From Nitrospira sp. MA-1 (GTDB lineage Bacteria; Nitrospirota; Nitrospiria; Nitrospirales; UBA8639), in assembly GCA_032139905.1 (NCBI GenBank), contig JAQJDB010000007.1, positions 186,001 to 250,000 on the forward strand: a stretch of DNA of 64,000 nt, read 5' to 3'. Position 1 is the stretch's first letter. Every line of letters starts with the position of its first letter. The notes under the pieces were generated by a model. It was not told where the DNA came from and searched no databases. It was given only the letters and a program-made list of their open reading frames with translations. Below, piece after piece: positions 42,930 to 51,362 of this stretch. A program made the translations under genes and the position numbers.

Positions 42930-44070
42930 GGTATCACGGTTCCGCTCATCATGAGAATATTCGGAATGCGCCGGGACGGTTGCGGATCACGGAACTCTCA
43001 TTTTTTAATATACCCCCATTGCTGTCTTTGGCAAAAGAAATCAAGGAAGCGGGTTTCAAACATGTTCGGGTCCTGAACATGGGGGAAGCAGCTTGTGTCC
43101 GGAAGTCTGGCGGATGACCTTTGGCGTCATTGCCGGATATGTCGAATTACAGGTGTTGGATAGCGCGGTGTCCTCGCCGGCACTATGGGATCTGGGTGCG
43201 TGGTTAGAATGGTTAGTGGCTGAAAGCACGAGGAAAGAATGAAAGGGAATAATGCTAATTGTTGGGGAATGCTTAGGGGCACCTGAGGTCTATGGCAAGA
43301 CCGGGTCTATGCCTACATCCCATATGACAAGGGATTGATGCTACCCAGGGAGCCAAGGTGAAGGCCCATGAATAAGCCGGATATTCGGTGGTTCGCATCA
43401 ACGTCGCCGACCTGGTTAATCTTGGTAAGCCATTTTTCTTATGGGAAATGGCGCCGGCGGTAATTGGAGGGCTGTTAGAGATAATCGCGTTTGGTCAGCC
43501 AAACGTCCAGGAAAGTAAGGAACACCAGAAGAAATATTTTGAAGCCTTTACCCGGACGGCACTTTGCCCGACTACCTACCTTACTCATTGATGGCAATGG
43601 CACAGTCTTGACCGATAAAAAAATGCTTCAGTCCTGTAAAGGTAATGCTTCATTGGAAACCGTGCTGAGGGGGCATCTTGCTCGTATTAAAACAGGTGAT
43701 TATTTCGCCATCAATGCTACGTGGAGGATACCGATGGCGTTCGTGCAATTTTTCATCTCATGCGCACCAACATTCATGAGATCAAACAGGACGCGACCAC
43801 ATGGGTATGGCCCACGGTTTTTTGCATTCAACCGGACAATTGCATAACCTCGGTTCCGATTCTGGTGGGTCAATTCAGGTGATATGTGATGACCGGGAGG
43901 AATTTCCCATGCCGATGAACCATATTCGTTTGAGGTGTTGAAAGCCGGGCAAGTATTGAGTGATATGCAAGGCCTAAGCAGTCGTCAACGTTGGGTCAAT
44001 CGTCTCCAGCTAGGGGCCGATGTTGAAAAGGGGTTGGTTCGTCTGGAGCGATTGATGGAAACCAACATCG
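42930..44070 (+). pseudogene. pgi: Degraded glucose-6-phosphate isomerase (isomerase half of a transaldolase-isomerase)
   Basis: The forward strand carries scattered isomerase fragments in order over about 1.1 kb: PPLLSLAKEIKEAGFKHVRV running into the sugar-phosphate motif with a frame change at GGSSLCPEVWRMTFG; then INVADLVNLGKPFFLWEMAP and AFGQPNV; then, in another frame, LLIDGNGTVLTDKKMLQSC, LRGHLARIKTGDYFAINA; then further frames with IFHLMRTNIHEIKQDATTW, the GYGPRFF block and near the end SSRQRWVNRLQLGADVEKG and LERLMETN. At least five frame changes and several stops show it is dead. The order matches the C-terminal half of bifunctional transaldolase/isomerase, immediately after the intact transaldolase. 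Confidence 0.8.
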
Positions 44071-44188
44071 GTCTGCATGCTCACCAGGCATAATTAAGGA
44101 TGAGGATGTTGAGCAGTTTTGGCGAGCAGTGAAGCGAGGGTAACCCTCTAAAGTATTCTCAATGGGGTTACTTGAGCGACGGGCTGGA

Positions 44189-45739
44189 CTAAATTTTTCG
44201 CCAATGGTGGCCGCCTGCATGAATGAGTCTGTCGGCTTCGACTGGTCCCCAGCTCCCGGCTGGATACTCTGGCAACCACTTCGTTTCGTATGCACTCCAA
44301 CCTTCAAGGATATCTGTGACCCATTTCCACGAGGCCTCAACGGCATCCCGCCTCATGAATAAAGATGTATCCCCGGCCATGACATCCAACAACAATCGCT
44401 CGTAGGCTTCCGGGGACGGTGCCTTAAAGGCATCGCCGTAGTGAAAGTTCATCTCCACGGGATGAGTTCTGGCTTTGGAGCCAGGCACTTTTGAAATAAT
44501 GCGAAGAGCCATGCCCTCTTCGGGTTGAATGCGAAGCGTGAGCAAATTGGGAGCCTGGGGAATTTGTGGATTGGCATTAAATAGAATCTGGGGAATGTCC
44601 TTGAATTGGACGGCGATTTCACTGGCTCGTGTCGGCATGGCTTTTCCGGTGCGAATATAGAATGGCACTCCGGCCCAGCGCCAGTTTTCCACAAAGACTT
44701 TTAAGGCAACGAATGTTTCCGTGGTGGAGTCAGGTTGAACTCCTTCCTCTCGTCGATAGCCTGGTACCTCCTGGCCCTTGATGTTGCCGTGGGCATACTG
44801 AGCGCGAACGGTCATCTTTTCGACGTCTTCTCCACGAATTGGGCGTAGTCCGCGTAACACATCCATTCGAGCGTTCCGAACCACATCGGGGTCCAGCGAG
44901 TAGGGGGGCTCCATTGCAATCAGACAGAGCAGTTGCAAAATGTGATTTTGCACCATGTCTCGAAGGGCTCCTGCCCCCTCGTAATAGGTGGCTCGCGTGC
45001 CAAGGGTAACGGCTTCGCTGACGGTCAATTGCACGTGGTCGATATATTTATGGTTCCATAGCGGTTCAAAAATGGAGTTGGCGAACCGCATAACCATAAT
45101 ATTCTGGACAGTTTCCTTCCCCAGATAATGATCGATGCGAAAAATTTGTGATTCATCGAAGACATTTCCAATAGCCGTATTAATGGCTTGAGCGGAAGAC
45201 AAATCGTGTCCAATTGGTTTTTCCACAATGACTCGGGAGTACGTGTCCGCTTGATCAGGCGCAGCCACTAACCCGGTGTTCTGGAGCCCCTCACATGCGG
45301 GTGCAAAAGAAGTTGGCGGGATGGCTAAATAAAAGATGCGATTGCCTGGTAGTTTGAACGGTGATTCAATCTCCTTTAGGCGTTTCCGGATTGTTCCATA
45401 GTAGTCGGAGGCGACAATATCCCCTGCACAATAAAACAAGCGACTTTGGAAAGATTTCCACTTGTCGGGTTCAAGCGTTTGCCGGGAAAACTTTTCAATG
45501 CCTTTACGGGCGATACTGCGAAAATCATCATCCGACAGAGGTTTCCGTCCTAACCCCAGTACGGCAAAATTGTCCGGTAGCAAGCCGTCCAGGAGAAGGT
45601 TGTAGAGGGCAGGCAGAAGTTTGCGTTGGGTCAGATCGCCTGAGGCACCAAAGATGACTATCGTGCATGATTGAGTCGATGCAGTTCGGTTAGCCGTGAC
45701 GGGTGTGTCGATTTTAGGAGAAGAATCACTCGGTGACAT
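44189..45739 (-). CDS. zwf: Glucose-6-phosphate 1-dehydrogenase
   Basis: A 516-residue enzyme of normal length. NADP-binding loop IVIFGASGDLTQRKLLPALY; catalytic/substrate motif FRIDHYLGKETVQNIMVMRF with His and Lys; the C-terminal PFYIRTGKAMPTRASEIAVQF is conserved. It oxidises glucose-6-phosphate to 6-phosphogluconolactone. An N-terminal tail of about 24 residues before the Rossmann fold is poorly conserved. It begins after gnd (21 bases) and runs towards the transaldolase operon; the isomerase ruin lies between them. The lactonase (pgl) is not in the window. Confidence 0.97.
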   Translation of the reverse strand: MSPSDSSPKIDTPVTANRTASTQSCTIVIFGASGDLTQRKLLPALYNLLLDGLLPDNFAVLGLGRKPLSDDDFRSIARKGIEKFSRQTLEPDKWKSFQSRLFYCAGDIVASDYYGTIRKRLKEIESPFKLPGNRIFYLAIPPTSFAPACEGLQNTGLVAAPDQADTYSRVIVEKPIGHDLSSAQAINTAIGNVFDESQIFRIDHYLGKETVQNIMVMRFANSIFEPLWNHKYIDHVQLTVSEAVTLGTRATYYEGAGALRDMVQNHILQLLCLIAMEPPYSLDPDVVRNARMDVLRGLRPIRGEDVEKMTVRAQYAHGNIKGQEVPGYRREEGVQPDSTTETFVALKVFVENWRWAGVPFYIRTGKAMPTRASEIAVQFKDIPQILFNANPQIPQAPNLLTLRIQPEEGMALRIISKVPGSKARTHPVEMNFHYGDAFKAPSPEAYERLLLDVMAGDTSLFMRRDAVEASWKWVTDILEGWSAYETKWLPEYPAGSWGPVEADRLIHAGGHHWRKI

Positions 45740-45760
45740 GTTGACCTCGCAAGAAACGGG

Positions 45761-46654
45761 TTATAGTCGGACGCTATGTCCCCCAAAAGCCTTTCGCAGT
45801 GCTGCTAACATTTTTTCCGCGAAGGAGGTGTTCTGCCGGGAGCGGAATCGCGTGAATAACGCGGTCGTCAGAGTGGGAACCGGTACGTCCTTTTCAATGG
45901 CATCCATAACCATCCATCGTCCCTCGCCGGAATCCTGAACGTAGCCTTGTAATTGTTCCAGCTTAGGATCCTGTTTAAGTGCTCCGGCTGCTAGTTCAAG
46001 TAGCCAGGACCTGACTACACTGCCATGCATCCATAGATCGGCGATTGTGGCGAGATTCAAGTTATAGTCACTCTTGGACATAAGTTCGAAGCCTTCCGCA
46101 TATCCCTGCATCATACTATATTCAATGCCATTGTGAACCATCTTGACGTAATGTCCAGCGCCATGGTCCCCCACATGGGCCCATCCATTTTCCGGAGCCA
46201 AAGTTGTGAGGATGGGGGCCAATCGTTTGACGGGTTCCGGTTTTCCACCTACCATCAAACAATAGCCGACTTGCAATCCCCAAATACCACCGCTGGTTCC
46301 GGCATCAATATAATGGATGCCATGGGGGTGAAGATCGGCAGCCCGGCGAACGTCATCATGAAATTTTGTATTGCCTCCATCGATGATGATATCGTTCACC
46401 TCCAGGATCTTTCCAAGATATTGTACGGTCTCTTCAGTGGGTGGCCCTGAGGGTACCATGACCCAGACGACTCGCGGTTTGGGTAATTTGGTGATCAAAT
46501 CTTCCAATGACGAAGCCGCAGTTGCCCCTTTTGTTTCGGCCTCGGTGATTAGGGCCGCCGAGCGGTCATAGGCCACGACCCGATGTCCTCCCTGGCTCAA
46601 TCGAGTGACCATGTTCATCCCCATTTTGCCGAGTCCAATAAAACCGATGTCCAT
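45761..46654 (-). CDS. gnd: 6-phosphogluconate dehydrogenase, decarboxylating (short YqeC/GndA type)
   Basis: A 297-residue enzyme of the short, often NAD-dependent type. Rossmann start MDIGFIGLGKMGMNMVTRL; substrate-binding IDGGNTKFHDDVRRA and DAGTSGGIWGLQVGYCLMVGG; catalytic HYVKMVHNGIEYSMMQGYAEG with Lys and the His-Asn pair. CATAGGAGAATCGC before ATG 46654 sets the start; an in-frame ATG 39 bases upstream lacks a ribosome site. It lies 21 bases before zwf and 42 bases after the GH15 gene, same strand, so the three form an operon. Confidence 0.96.
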   Translation of the reverse strand: MDIGFIGLGKMGMNMVTRLSQGGHRVVAYDRSAALITEAETKGATAASSLEDLITKLPKPRVVWVMVPSGPPTEETVQYLGKILEVNDIIIDGGNTKFHDDVRRAADLHPHGIHYIDAGTSGGIWGLQVGYCLMVGGKPEPVKRLAPILTTLAPENGWAHVGDHGAGHYVKMVHNGIEYSMMQGYAEGFELMSKSDYNLNLATIADLWMHGSVVRSWLLELAAGALKQDPKLEQLQGYVQDSGEGRWMVMDAIEKDVPVPTLTTALFTRFRSRQNTSFAEKMLAALRKAFGGHSVRL

Positions 46655-46696
46655 ATGCGATTCTCCTATGATCACGGTTGGTGGGCGCTTCATTTC

Positions 46697-48568
46697 TCAA
46701 TGGGACTGACGTGAGGGCGATGATGACGGTCGATGACGCCTCACGACCGTGTGGGCAGCCCGTTTCGTATTGAGAGCCAGATCAAGATTGCAGGCGGCCG
46801 TAATGAGAGCAAAATGCGTAAAGGCCTGGGGGAAATTTCCTAACTGTTCACCCGAGTGTGAGACTTCCTCGGCATATAATCGAAGATGATTTGCATAGCT
46901 TAACATTTTTTCAAAGATCAGTCGCGCTTCCGTCAATCGCCCAGCTTTCGTCAGGGCTTCCACAAGCCAAAAGGTACACATGCTAAAAGTGCCTTCTTCG
47001 CTGTCCAGGCCATCCGATGCGGCCTTCCCGTTTTCATAACGGTACACGAGGCTTCCTAATGCCAGTTGCTCGAGTGTGCGGTCAATGGTTGAGAGCATGC
47101 GAGGATCGGTGGGAGACACGAAGAACACGAGAGGCATGATCAGGTTGGCGGCATCCAACGCTTCGCTGTCGTAGGATTGGACGAAGGCTCCAACGTCGGC
47201 ATTCCAACCCCGTTCCATAATTTCCCGGTAGATCCGGTCGCGTTCCTCCATCCATCGAGCCCGGTTCCCTGGAAATCCTCGTTTGTCGGCCAGACGAATG
47301 CCACGGTCTAAGGCCACCCAACACATCACTTTGGAATAGACAAAATGACGCCGTCCTCCTCTGACTTCCCAAATGCCTTCATCAGGTTGCTCCCAATTAT
47401 TGCAGACAAAATCCAGGAGACGACAGAGATTCACCCAGAGATCATAGGAAATGGACGCGCCATGTTTATTGTAGAGGTAGACGGCGTCCATCAGTGCACC
47501 GTACATATCCATTTGCAGTTGAGACGCTGCCCCATTGCCGATGCGTACGGGGCGGGAACTGCGGTGGCCATCCAGGTGGGGCAGTTCTTCTTCCGTCAGA
47601 TCGCGGCGACCGTCGATGCCGTACATTAATTGAATGGATCCGTCTGGATTCAGTTCGCAGCAACGGGCATTGAGCCAATCCATAAAACGGCTGGCTTCCA
47701 CCGTAAAGCCCAGGCGTAATAGTCCGTAAATAGAAAAAGCCGCATCCCGAATCCAGGTATAACGATAGTCCCAATTGCGGGGACCGCCGATATTTTCGGG
47801 GAGACTGGTTGTGGGAGCGGCCACAATGGCCCCGGTGGGAGCATAGGTCAGGAGTTTGAGGGCTAAGGCGGATCGGTGGACGACCTCCCGCCATCGCCCA
47901 TCGTATTGGCATTGTGCCAGCCAGCGCTGCCAGAAGGCGGACGTATTGCGAAAAGCTTCGTCGCCGGATTCGGGGGTGGATAAGAGTTGGTCGCCGTTTT
48001 TAACTTCCAAGTATTCCAAAAAAAAGGTCAGGCTTTCGCCCTGATGGAGTGTGAATTCCTGATATGCGAAGTTTTCTCGCGTATGAAGGGGAATGGGACT
48101 GACCAATCCCACGGATTGATCTCCGGATTGAAAGATGATGCCTTTTGGTCGGGTCTCGATGTCATGAGGATTCCTGCCAAAATTAAATGCGGGCGTGCAT
48201 TCAAGTCGAAAGGTGACGGTTCCACGGACAACTGAGAGCATTCGGATAATTTGGTGGCGGCGAGGCCGGTATCCGGCTTCGTCCGATTCGATGGGCATGA
48301 AGTCAGTGAGTTCGCCGACCCCATCATGTTGCAGAAACCGGGTCAGCAGAATATTGGTTTCCGGCAGGTACATTTGTCGGGTATTGCCATTGGTGACGGG
48401 GGCAATCTTGAAATATCCTCCAATTTTATGATCAAGAATGGCTCCAAATATGCTGGGGGAGTCAAATCGTGGTAGGCAACACCAATCAATGGATCCATCG
48501 ATACCGACAAGAGCGATAGTATGCAGGTCCCCGATAATCCCGTAATCGCCGATGTTTTTATAGCTCAC
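46697..48568 (-). CDS. Glycoside hydrolase family 15 protein (glucoamylase/trehalase-like)
   Basis: A 623-residue GH15 enzyme. It begins IGDYGIIGDLHTIALVGIDG with SIDWCCLPRFDSPSIFGAIL, as in bacterial GH15. NIGGPRNWDYRYTWIRDAAF carries substrate-binding residues, PDEGIWEVRGGRRHFVYSKV contains the general acid Glu, and the late SEEGTFSMCTFWLVEAL carries the second catalytic Glu. Some bacterial relatives hydrolyse trehalose, others alpha-1,4-glucans. No signal peptide, so it acts in the cytoplasm, feeding free glucose to catabolism. The last about 25 residues are basic and variable. First gene of the gnd-zwf operon. Confidence 0.92.
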   Translation of the reverse strand: MSYKNIGDYGIIGDLHTIALVGIDGSIDWCCLPRFDSPSIFGAILDHKIGGYFKIAPVTNGNTRQMYLPETNILLTRFLQHDGVGELTDFMPIESDEAGYRPRRHQIIRMLSVVRGTVTFRLECTPAFNFGRNPHDIETRPKGIIFQSGDQSVGLVSPIPLHTRENFAYQEFTLHQGESLTFFLEYLEVKNGDQLLSTPESGDEAFRNTSAFWQRWLAQCQYDGRWREVVHRSALALKLLTYAPTGAIVAAPTTSLPENIGGPRNWDYRYTWIRDAAFSIYGLLRLGFTVEASRFMDWLNARCCELNPDGSIQLMYGIDGRRDLTEEELPHLDGHRSSRPVRIGNGAASQLQMDMYGALMDAVYLYNKHGASISYDLWVNLCRLLDFVCNNWEQPDEGIWEVRGGRRHFVYSKVMCWVALDRGIRLADKRGFPGNRARWMEERDRIYREIMERGWNADVGAFVQSYDSEALDAANLIMPLVFFVSPTDPRMLSTIDRTLEQLALGSLVYRYENGKAASDGLDSEEGTFSMCTFWLVEALTKAGRLTEARLIFEKMLSYANHLRLYAEEVSHSGEQLGNFPQAFTHFALITAACNLDLALNTKRAAHTVVRRHRPSSSPSRQSH

Positions 48569-48823
48569 GGATGGTTCTCATCAGAAGAAATATGGCTGAA
48601 TCAAGAAAGACAAAAGCTAATATACCCAAAATAGAACAATAAGCACTACATATAGCGATAAAATAATTATTGAGGCTCAATATCTAGACTTAGTTTAACC
48701 CAAGGACGAAATTTAAAATTATGCGCAGCGCATCTGCAGGGTATTTCTTCCCGTGATCAAAATCCGAAATGGCGTTAAGGTTTAGGGGAGGGGTAAACAT
48801 GAAAAATCAAGCAGTAACCAGTG

Positions 48824-49021
48824 TTACACCATGATATCAATGAGTCGTGTTGAGAGATCTATCTGGAGTGGTGGTTCTTCGGAGTGTTTCCCAAAGTTTT
48901 GTTGAGGGGTTTTTCTGTTGCGGCTAAAAAAATTTCCTTTCTGACCCACATCTCCATCCTCCACTGCTGAGGAGGACTGAATTGGAGGAAGAGGTGGCGG
49001 GGATGAATTGGTGATTTCCAT
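48824..49021 (-). CDS. Possible small Pro/Ser-rich protein
   Basis: A 65-residue reverse-strand frame in the 729-base gap between the GH15 gene and the AmgK-like gene. It is Pro/Ser/Gln-rich with no domain or membrane segment. TAAAGGTGCACT precedes the ATG and is a tolerable ribosome site. Without similarity it remains doubtful. The rest of this gap (48569-48823, 49022-49297) is A+T-rich and shows nothing else. Confidence 0.3.
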   Translation of the reverse strand: MEITNSSPPPLPPIQSSSAVEDGDVGQKGNFFSRNRKTPQQNFGKHSEEPPLQIDLSTRLIDIMV

Positions 49022-49297
49022 AGTGCACCTTTACATTTGTGGGTGATTATGGTGGTTTGTGAGGCGTTTCCCTCTCTTATTACTACTTTTCGTCAAAATT
49101 TTCTCAATCTTAAATGCAAGGGTAGAAAGATGTCGTCAGTTAGTAAGCAGGGCATCCTTTGGTCTTGCCTATGCTTCTCCAAATTCTCCGAGTCTCCAAT
49201 GCGTTCGAGCCTGGGCAGAGGAATTCCATTGCAAAATGAGTTTGTCTTCTTTCCTAATTAATGACAAAAAGTTGGTATGGCCATATAATCAAATGAA

Positions 49298-50407
49298 ATG
49301 ACGCCACAAACTTCTCCGTCTTCGACGGGTCTTGATCTCTCGCGTGTGTCCTTTACCCTCCGAAACCATCTTCCGTTCACTGCCGAACTTGAGCAATGCA
49401 TACGGTTGGCAGGCGATGCTTCGAACCGTCGTTATTACCGTTTGTACTTGTCCATGGCTCCAGTTACTTCTCTGATTCTGATGCAGTTAGCCGACCCGGA
49501 AGGCTTTAAAGTCTCTGAGGAGGCTGTAAGTGGTGCCGGGGGAGAAATCACCGAATTGCCGTTCACGAATATTCTGAAACATCTGCAAAAGAATGGCGTT
49601 CAGGTTCCCGTGTTATATTTTTACGATGAATCCTCTGGCCTGCTCTATCTTGAGGATTTTGGTGACGTGACGCTGGCCCAAGCCTGGCAGAAGTCTTCTC
49701 CCGGCACGGGGGAGGATCTATACTGCCAGGCCATTGATCAACTCGTTCACCTTCATCTCCAGGCCTCACGTGCTTCTACTGTTCCCTGTGTGGCCTTTAC
49801 ACGATCTTTTGATGTGGCCCTGTATCTCTGGGAGTTTGACCATTTTTTGGAATATGGCGTTGTGACGAGAGATCGGCCCATGTGTGTCGACGATTATGTG
49901 CCCGTTCGAGAAGAATTCAGGGAGATTGCTGAATGGTTGACCGCGCAACCGAAGGTATTTACCCATCGTGATTACCATTCCCGTAACTTGATGGTGGATG
50001 GGGAACGTTTGGGCGTCATTGATTTTCAAGATGCCTTGATGGGCCCTGTCACATATGATCTTGCCTCCCTGCTGAGGGATTCCTACATCTCTCTCGATGA
50101 GGAGCTAATCGATCGTCTTATTGCTCGTTACATAGAAGGAATGCGGAAGAATTTATCATTGTCGCAACAATCGGCTATGCTATTACATGATCCTGTGGCG
50201 TTTCGTCGGCTATTTGATTTTACGAGTATTCAACGCAATCTGAAGGCTGCCGGGCGGTTCGTATACATTGATCGTGTGAAAGGGAATTCAAGCTTTTTGG
50301 CCTCAATTCCTCAGACATTAAAGAATGTTCGTGCTAATTTAGATAAATATCCCCAACTCCACCGACTGCTCACCCATCTCTCTCCGTATATTCCTGAATG
50401 GCGCTAA
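49298..50407 (+). CDS. amgK: Aminoglycoside-phosphotransferase-fold sugar kinase (AmgK-like)
   Basis: A 369-residue APH-fold kinase. RLAGDASNRRYYRLYL is the nucleotide-binding start, VFTHRDYHSRNLMVDGERLG is the catalytic HxDxxxxN loop, and GVIDFQDALMGPVTYDLASL is the metal-binding DxD region. The sequence and the MurU-like gene 13 bases downstream match AmgK, which phosphorylates MurNAc/GlcNAc at the anomeric carbon in the recycling bypass to UDP-MurNAc known from Pseudomonas. Assignment by context is strong but other sugars are possible. The ribosome site is weak. Confidence 0.82.
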   Translation: MTPQTSPSSTGLDLSRVSFTLRNHLPFTAELEQCIRLAGDASNRRYYRLYLSMAPVTSLILMQLADPEGFKVSEEAVSGAGGEITELPFTNILKHLQKNGVQVPVLYFYDESSGLLYLEDFGDVTLAQAWQKSSPGTGEDLYCQAIDQLVHLHLQASRASTVPCVAFTRSFDVALYLWEFDHFLEYGVVTRDRPMCVDDYVPVREEFREIAEWLTAQPKVFTHRDYHSRNLMVDGERLGVIDFQDALMGPVTYDLASLLRDSYISLDEELIDRLIARYIEGMRKNLSLSQQSAMLLHDPVAFRRLFDFTSIQRNLKAAGRFVYIDRVKGNSSFLASIPQTLKNVRANLDKYPQLHRLLTHLSPYIPEWR

Positions 50408-50420
50408 CTTCTTGCTTATT

Positions 50421-51155
50421 ATGAAGGCCATGATTTTGGCCGCGGGTCTGGGTACTCGCCTTCGGCCGTTGACCAACACGATTCCCAAACCCTTATTGCC
50501 GGTTGGAATGACCCCGCTCATTATTTGGAATCTGTTGATGTTGCGAGCATCTGGAATTCGTGATGTCATTATCAATCTCCATTATTTGGGGCATTTGATC
50601 GAAGAGGTGATTGGTGATGGATCAGGTTGGGATATGCAGGTGAGGTATTCTCGTGAACCAACCCTGTTGGGAACGGGTGGGGGATTAAAAGCGGCCGAGT
50701 GGTTCTTTGGGCAACACCCGTTTCTTGTTATCAATGGTGATACGTTGATCGATTTGGATGTGAAGACATTGGTAGAGTTCCATCAGGCTCATGGTGGTCT
50801 GGCCACCTTGGTCCTTCGAGATGATCCGCAAGCGGCCCAATGGGGGGCAGTTGAATCGGACGCACAAAATCGCATTATCAGAATAAATGGCCGGGGAATG
50901 AGCAATGCCGAATTAACTGGCCCCCTGTCTGAACGAATGTTTGCCGGGGTTCATATTCTCCATCCATCTATTCTCCACGATGCTCCTGCGGATAGATCGT
51001 TTTCCATCATCGATTCTTATACGAATGAGCTTGCGGAGGGGACAAAATTATTTGGATTTCTTCATGACGGCTACTGGTCCGATATTGGAACGATGGCCCG
51101 TTATGCTCAGGCGCAAGCCGATGTGGAGGCCGGAGTGATAGCTCTTAAGACCTAA
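50421..51155 (+). CDS. murU: MurNAc-1-phosphate uridylyltransferase-like nucleotidyltransferase (MurU)
   Basis: A 244-residue nucleotidyltransferase. It begins MKAMILAAGLGTRLRPLTNT with IPKPLLPVG, the nucleotide-binding signature. LVINGDTLIDLD is the metal site, FAGVHILHPSILHDAP and GYWSDIGTMARYAQAQ are typical of MurU/HddC-type enzymes. Behind an AmgK-like kinase it should convert MurNAc-1-phosphate and UTP to UDP-MurNAc. A TTG start nine bases upstream is possible but the ATG at 50421 matches the family. Only 13 bases separate it from amgK. Confidence 0.85.
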   Translation: MKAMILAAGLGTRLRPLTNTIPKPLLPVGMTPLIIWNLLMLRASGIRDVIINLHYLGHLIEEVIGDGSGWDMQVRYSREPTLLGTGGGLKAAEWFFGQHPFLVINGDTLIDLDVKTLVEFHQAHGGLATLVLRDDPQAAQWGAVESDAQNRIIRINGRGMSNAELTGPLSERMFAGVHILHPSILHDAPADRSFSIIDSYTNELAEGTKLFGFLHDGYWSDIGTMARYAQAQADVEAGVIALKT

Positions 51156-51362
51156 GGTGGTCCTTCTGATGATAGGCTGCCCAGCATTTTCCTCCATGGA
51201 TTGAGTTGTCTGGGATATGCTGCGAATAGGTTGCTTAGGAATTGGCGCCAAAAATCGCACCCCCTTTTGACGGGTTGACGTCCAGAGAAGCTTGCCAAAA
51301 GATATCGATATCGGGTTTATTATCTAAATACTCCCTGTGTTTTTCCCATTCCTTGCGGCAGG

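Noticed and set aside
43388-43591. A separate small gene after transaldolase
   Set aside because: Its product is a fragment of glucose-6-phosphate isomerase in a chain of frameshifted pieces, so it belongs to the pseudogene.
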